A stretch of DNA of 64,000 bases from Pratylenchus scribneri. Lineage: Eukaryota > Nematoda > Chromadorea > Rhabditida > Pratylenchidae. Each line of letters starts with the position of its first letter. Position 1 is the first letter of the stretch. The stretch is taken from positions 2,914,001 through 2,978,000 of the forward strand of contig JAQSEB010000047.1 in assembly GCA_030063045.1 (NCBI GenBank), read 5' to 3'. Positions 59,701 through 64,000 of the stretch are shown here, piece by piece. The notes under the pieces are model-generated. The model searched no databases, was not told the origin of the DNA, and was given only the letters and a program-made list of their open reading frames with translations. A program made the translations under genes and the position numbers.

Positions 59701-61615
59701 TTGACAACAATTTTGGATGAAAGGAATGCCGAATTGAAGGAAATGGAAAGACTGCGACAGGAATTGGCCGAGAAGGACCGTGAATTCGAGAAAAGAGAAT
59801 TGGACCGATACGGACTGACTCAAGAATGTGCGAAAATGTTACAAATGATTGAGGAAAAGGTATATTATTATTTTTGACATTAAAAACATTTTTTAAGGAA
59901 CAAAAAATGGAACATTTCAGCAGTGTGTTGCTTTCTTCAGAAAATACCGGTAACCAAAAACAAAAAATGAAGTTAAATGTTTTTCATTCACAGATCCGGA
60001 ACAATTTGATCTGCAAGAATGCATTACTCAATTGAAGAAACAAGAATTGGTCATTGAGCAGCAACGGACAAAAATGGCAGAAAATCCACATTTGGCGGGG
60101 GCGGCGAAGGTTGCGGATCAAATGCAAAAAGAGAACAAAATATTGGCGGAAAAATTGGAAACGGCCGATCGAAGGTTCAATTCAAAAATTAAAACATGAA
60201 TTAATAAATTTATAGAAATTCTGAATTGGAATCGAATATGGAAAAAATGCGACAAGAAATTGCGGAGAAGGACCGCGAATCCGAAAAACGGGAATTGGAC
60301 CGACATCAATTGACACAACAATGTACAAAATTGTTGCAAATGATTGAGGAAAAGGTAAAATATAATTGGAAATTTTATTATCTAAAAAAATTAAAATATT
60401 TATAATTTTAAATCAATTAGAAATTAAGTCTTTTAGTTATTTTTAATTAATAATTTTTAAGGAACGAAAAATGGAACACAGTGAACAAGAGAGGGAACGA
60501 ATTCGCACCCGCCTCTCGGATGTGGAAATGGAGCTGCGCAAAGTGGAAGATGCAAAAAGGGAAATGCAACATCGACTCAAAGAAGTGGAACAATCATTGA
60601 AGAAAAGTGAAGAATTGAATGGAAGATTGGAAAATAAACTCTACCATGATGAACGACGATTCAACACCAAAATTCGACAATTGGAAGAGGTTTTTGGGAG
60701 AAATCAATCAATTTTAAACAATAAAATATTTTAGTTGAGTTTGGCCAAAAAATCGGTGAGCCCGGTGAATTTGAGCGGCGGTGGAATGAGCAGCGATTTG
60801 AATATGAGCGGAAATTCATCGGACAGAGAATTCATCAATGTTGAATGCGATGGGCCAACGGCGGGTGGAGGAAGAGAAGGTGACGGAAATCGAAGTGGGG
60901 TGCCCAGTCTTTGGTCCGAAATTGATGCCACTGAACCCATTGAAGAGTGAGTTTTTAAATCAGTTTTAAATATTAAATTTTTTTAACATCAAATTAATCT
61001 TTAATTGGAAAGAATTTTAGGAATTTGAATAAAACGACCAGAAAATTTTTTATTTTCAAAAACCAAAAATGCCGGATTAGATTTTTAAAACCGAAAATTA
61101 TACAAATTTGCAAAGTTTTTTTAAAAGTATTAATTTCTGAAAAAATGATTCGGATACGCAAATTAAAAATTACACAAAATTAATTCAATTTTTCCAGATT
61201 GGTCCAATTGGAGCGTCAAGGAGGCAGTATGCGACGTCGTCGGAGCATTCGAACATATGGAGAAATTAGCAGCCTCAGCCACCGAAATTCACCATATCTC
61301 AGCGATCATTTGAATGGCCGTGAGGAAAGACTGATGAACACAAGCAAATATTCATCTACATCGGCTGCTGCCACCGCCGGAATGCCGGCACCACGCCAAC
61401 GAATGCGTTCCCGATCCGTGGGCCGCCAATCCGCCCGACTCACCGGCGTTTCCTCTGCCTCAACGGCCACTCCCTTCTACGGCACTTTGGGCCATTCGTC
61501 CGCATCCCTCTACAATACAAGTGCCAGTCTTGTCCAGCGAGACAGGGCTTCGGTGGTCCCAATGTTGGCCCGGACCCGTCGGAGTAGGATGAATAACAAT
61601 GAGGAAGATGAATGA
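56756..61615 (+). CDS. TANGO1/MIA3-like ER exit site protein
   Basis: Type I-like ER membrane protein that loads bulky cargo (collagens) into COPII carriers. Exon 1 (56756-56776) plus the next gives the signal peptide MSRLLFLLIQFILLLHIYPS. Then comes the luminal SH3-like domain: RRTKLCADPKC, SLSIRDYLSQDPQFL, FKFSNRPDFMEAE. The KLCADPKC start matches MIA/TANGO1. The luminal stretch is His-rich (HSHGHGHSHSHGHQHEHHHQ) and then Pro/Glu-rich, about 300 residues. A hydrophobic TM (ILTFIHFMLRTKS) near 59070 separates the lumen from coiled coils (EQQRTKMTENQHLMG, ENKILAEKLKTADRR, ELAEKDREFEKRELDR). A whole coiled-coil block is duplicated. The C-terminus is Arg/Ser-rich. The architecture, including the short first exon, is good; the C-terminal proline-rich Sec23-binding region of vertebrates is not obvious. 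Confidence 0.78.
58612..58689 (-). mobile_element. tRNA-derived SINE-like sequence, copy 2
   Basis: B box GGTTCGAATCC (58636-58646, minus strand) is perfect; the A-box-like TGGCGAAAACA (58679-58689) is one base off. The flank CCTGAAAAAATAACT is identical to that of 6071-6085, marking them as one family. It is in a TANGO1-like intron. Confidence 0.6.
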
Positions 61616-62158
61616 ATTACGAATGAAAAAAAGTGATATAAATTCCAAAGAAATTCCACACGAGCTCAATTTCCATCGATTTTCCCCTATTTATGTTCTA
61701 TTTTTTTGTTTCTATCTGCAAATAAATTGTTTGGACATGAATGTTTTTTAACCAATTTACTATACAAAAAGCTTTTAATTATAATACGAATGGTATTTAA
61801 TTTTTCAAGAATAATATTGAAAGGCAAAATAATAGTTTGGCAAAAAATGGAGAAAAGTTCGACCATTTTTAGTTATGAATTTTTAAAAATTAATTTTTCA
61901 AAAACTAATAATTAAAAAATTTTCAAAAATTAATTTTGTAAAATCAGCCAGTTAGATTAATATGAATCTTTTTAAATATTATTTATTATAAGCTAAAAAA
62001 TTCGAGGCTAGATATCCAAACTGTAATTATACATACTCTAATTTTCATGAATATTGAGTCAATTCATTTTTATTCAAAATATTATAATTCAATTTGTGTA
62101 AATATTACAAATTTGGCACCAAAAATGATATGAATAATGAAAATAATTAGAATATTAA
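61616..62158. other. Convergent 3' spacer, TANGO1-like / low-complexity gene
   Basis: AT-rich region between a plus-strand stop and a minus-strand stop. Nothing besides probable polyadenylation regions was seen. Confidence 0.4.
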
Positions 62159-64000
62159 TCAGCAATATGCCATCCATCCATTGTAATTGGTTTCTGCCCT
62201 CAATGCACCAAATTTATGTTGTGGACTGCCCGAACCGGTGGAATCAATTCTGTCCGGATCCTCATCGTTTCCTTTTGTTGTTGTCGTTGCCGCCAATCGA
62301 CCCAACAATGCCCTGGCCAATGCCGTTGTCAATTTTCGGCCTTTTTTGCTACTTCGATTCCCACCAACAACAATGTTCCCTCCTTGTCTTTGCAGCTTTA
62401 ACAATGCTTTTCCGGGGCATTCTGCATCATCCGTTGAGGTGGCATTTGTCGCGTAATTTTCATCATTATTTCCCTCCTCCTCCTCCCTATTCTCCATGGC
62501 CAATCGACTTTCCCCTTCCTCATCCACCATTGAGTCCAATTTTCTGGTATTTGCGGCCAATGAAAGCAGAAAACTCCTTCGTAATTTTTGGCCAAGTCCA
62601 TTTCGACTTCCCTTCCTCATATTCAAATTATAATTGCCATTTTTCTTCCCATTTTCTTCCTTCTCTTCCTTTTGGCTTTCCATTGGCGGCAAATTGAATG
62701 AAATCCTCTTTGCCGGCTTCTCTTGCTGTTGGCCCAATCTGAGATTGTCCTCACCCCGAAGTGAAAGGAATGAAGCTCTTTTCGCCGGAGGGCATGTTTC
62801 GCCTGCGGCCATTGTGAAGAAAATTGAAGAGGGCGAATGTAGAGGTTGTTGGCCAGGGACATTCAAAAAATGTTGACTTCCACCATTCAAACTGGCATTG
62901 CTAAAATCACTGCCATTGCTTTGCTTTCGATTAATGCCTTTTTGGGGAATATTGCCATTTTAATTTATTTCTTTCATTTAATTTACCATTTATGGTGGAT
63001 GGCAATTTTGGTGGGGCAAGCAAAAGAATTGGCGAGGAAATGGACGTGGAAAGGCGGTCCGGCGAATTTTGTCCAGGTTGTCCGGAGGCGGATGAGGATG
63101 TGGGCGGATCCAATTGAAGGAGGTGGACACCGACGGAGGCAGCAGCCGCCGTAATGCCAGCCGAACATGAAAAGGCCAATGTGATTGGGGGAAGTCCGAG
63201 CAAACTGCTTGGGCACAGAGAGAGCTGCAAAAAAAATATGGTGGATTTTTTGAGTTTAGATTAACAATTGTCATCCATTCTCTGTAGGGAATTACTTGGG
63301 TCCATTCTTTTGACTATGGCTCGGCAAGGCAAAAGCCAATCTTTGAAAGCGATATGCCATTTTATAGCTCAAACTATGCTCTATAAAGTGGCTTAAAAAT
63401 TTTCTATGAAATTCATATTTAAAAAGTTGTAAGTCTATGAGTATAATAAAACCGAATTCTATTAGGTAAAAACCACTTATTTTACAAATTCTTCTAATTT
63501 TTCAAAATAAGTAGAAAAGCCACTTTTTAGAGGACATTTATGGCTTTTCAAAGGAATATCGCCTTTCAAAATTGGTTGCTTCCTTTTTGAGCTATGGCCA
63601 AAAGAACAAAGTTTAGGTATTGAATCATTCCATTTTTATGTGCCTAATTTGTTTACAACCAAATTAATTTAATTTCAACTGACTTGTTCTGTTCGACTGT
63701 ATGTTGTGCCCGTCAATTCGGTGCTTCTTGTATTCCTCGACAATTTCCTCCATCGCATCCATCCATCGCCAAAATCGCCGTCTCCTCCATTCCGTCCCTT
63801 TCCCGTCCTTCCTTTTCGGCATTTTTTCCATCCTTTTCCCCTTCCTCCTCCACGTTTTCCTCCGACCTTTGCCTTTCCGCCATTGGCCAAATTTGGGTGG
63901 TGTTGTCCTCCGTTTGGCTGCTGCTGTTCGGTGTGATGGTGGAAACCACTGTGGAACAGCTGCTGGCTGGCACTTGTCCGTCGCCAACTTTTGCTACCAC
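62159..64000 (-). CDS. Low-complexity protein of unknown function, 3' part (runs off right edge)
   Basis: At least three exons on the minus strand. The last (62159 to about 62930) has the longest continuous frame, ending YNGWMAYC. It contains GGSQHFLNVPGQQPL, CPPAKRASFLSLRGEDNL, KPAKRISFNLPPMES, RRSFLLSLAANTRKLDSM and SSKKGRKLTTALARALLGRL, an alternation of short basic motifs with Ser (RRSF, KRIS) that could be phosphorylation or binding sites. The middle exon, from about 63235 to 62981, is Ser/Pro-rich (SVGVHLLQLDPPTSSSASG). The upstream exon, from 63680 to the edge, is His/Gln/Gly-rich (EQQQPNGGQHHPN). The links used are phase 0 at 63681/63235 and a GT-AG intron of about 50 bases near 62932-62981. 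No domain is recognised. Copy E of the foldback family lies in its intron. Confidence 0.5.
63302..63607. mobile_element. Foldback element family 1, copy E
   Basis: Begins CCATTCTTTTGACTATGGCT and ends GAGCTATGGCCAAAAGAAC. The inner ends ATAAAGTGGC and CCACTTTTTAGAGGACATTT show the family. It is in an intron of the low-complexity gene. Confidence 0.8.

Overview
The window is nuclear DNA of a nematode. The evidence is AT-rich sequence, many short introns ending in TTTCAG or TTTTAG, a uniform set of metazoan genes, and nematode hallmarks: a VWA+ZP cuticlin of the CUT-6 type, a receptor guanylyl cyclase of the gcy expansion and a GON-2/GTL-like TRPM channel. The intron style and composition fit a Tylenchina (clade IV) species; that placement is inference. 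All multi-exon models below were assembled by eye from reading frame, splice sites and protein similarity, so gene spans are firmer than individual exon ends.

Layout. 1-1253 (-): 5' part of a Cep192/SPD-2-like centrosomal protein. 2135-3453 (+): ribosomal protein eL31, with a frame break in a conserved block and an inverted repeat on both sides. 4090-5429 (+): metaxin. 5583-14760 (-): five genes on one strand, in transcription order CDC20/fzy-1, UTP15, TAF9, an EF-hand rhomboid and an MK2-type kinase. 15243-17067 (+): an oxysterol-binding-protein relative. 17450-19540 (+): a Myb/Rap1-like candidate. 19776-24172 (-): CUT-6-like cuticlin. 25273-25665 (-): a small secreted protein. 26139-37312 (-): a receptor guanylyl cyclase about 11 kb long; one large intron holds a complete opposite-strand secreted gene with paired cysteines (33049-34436). 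37313-41797: mostly unassigned. 41798-42282 (+): a LU/Ly6-like GPI-anchor candidate. 43517-56063 (+): a TRPM channel; its introns hold an Olig-type bHLH gene (47818-48182, -) and an HMG-box gene (51283-51636, -). 56756-61615 (+): a TANGO1/MIA3-like ER-exit-site protein. 62159-64000 (-): the 3' part of a low-complexity protein.

Mobile and repetitive DNA is unusually legible and sits mainly in introns. Five copies of a roughly 300-bp foldback element share about 90-bp terminal inverted repeats. Three arrays of a minisatellite are built on the palindrome CTTTCCGGAAAG. There are three copies of a second interspersed element, three tRNA-derived Pol III-type sequences, and several isolated hairpins.

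No prokaryotic system, CRISPR array or virus was seen. The most notable points are the Asn in place of a metal-binding Asp in the cyclase, the eL31 frame break, the three nested antisense genes and the intronic repeat families.
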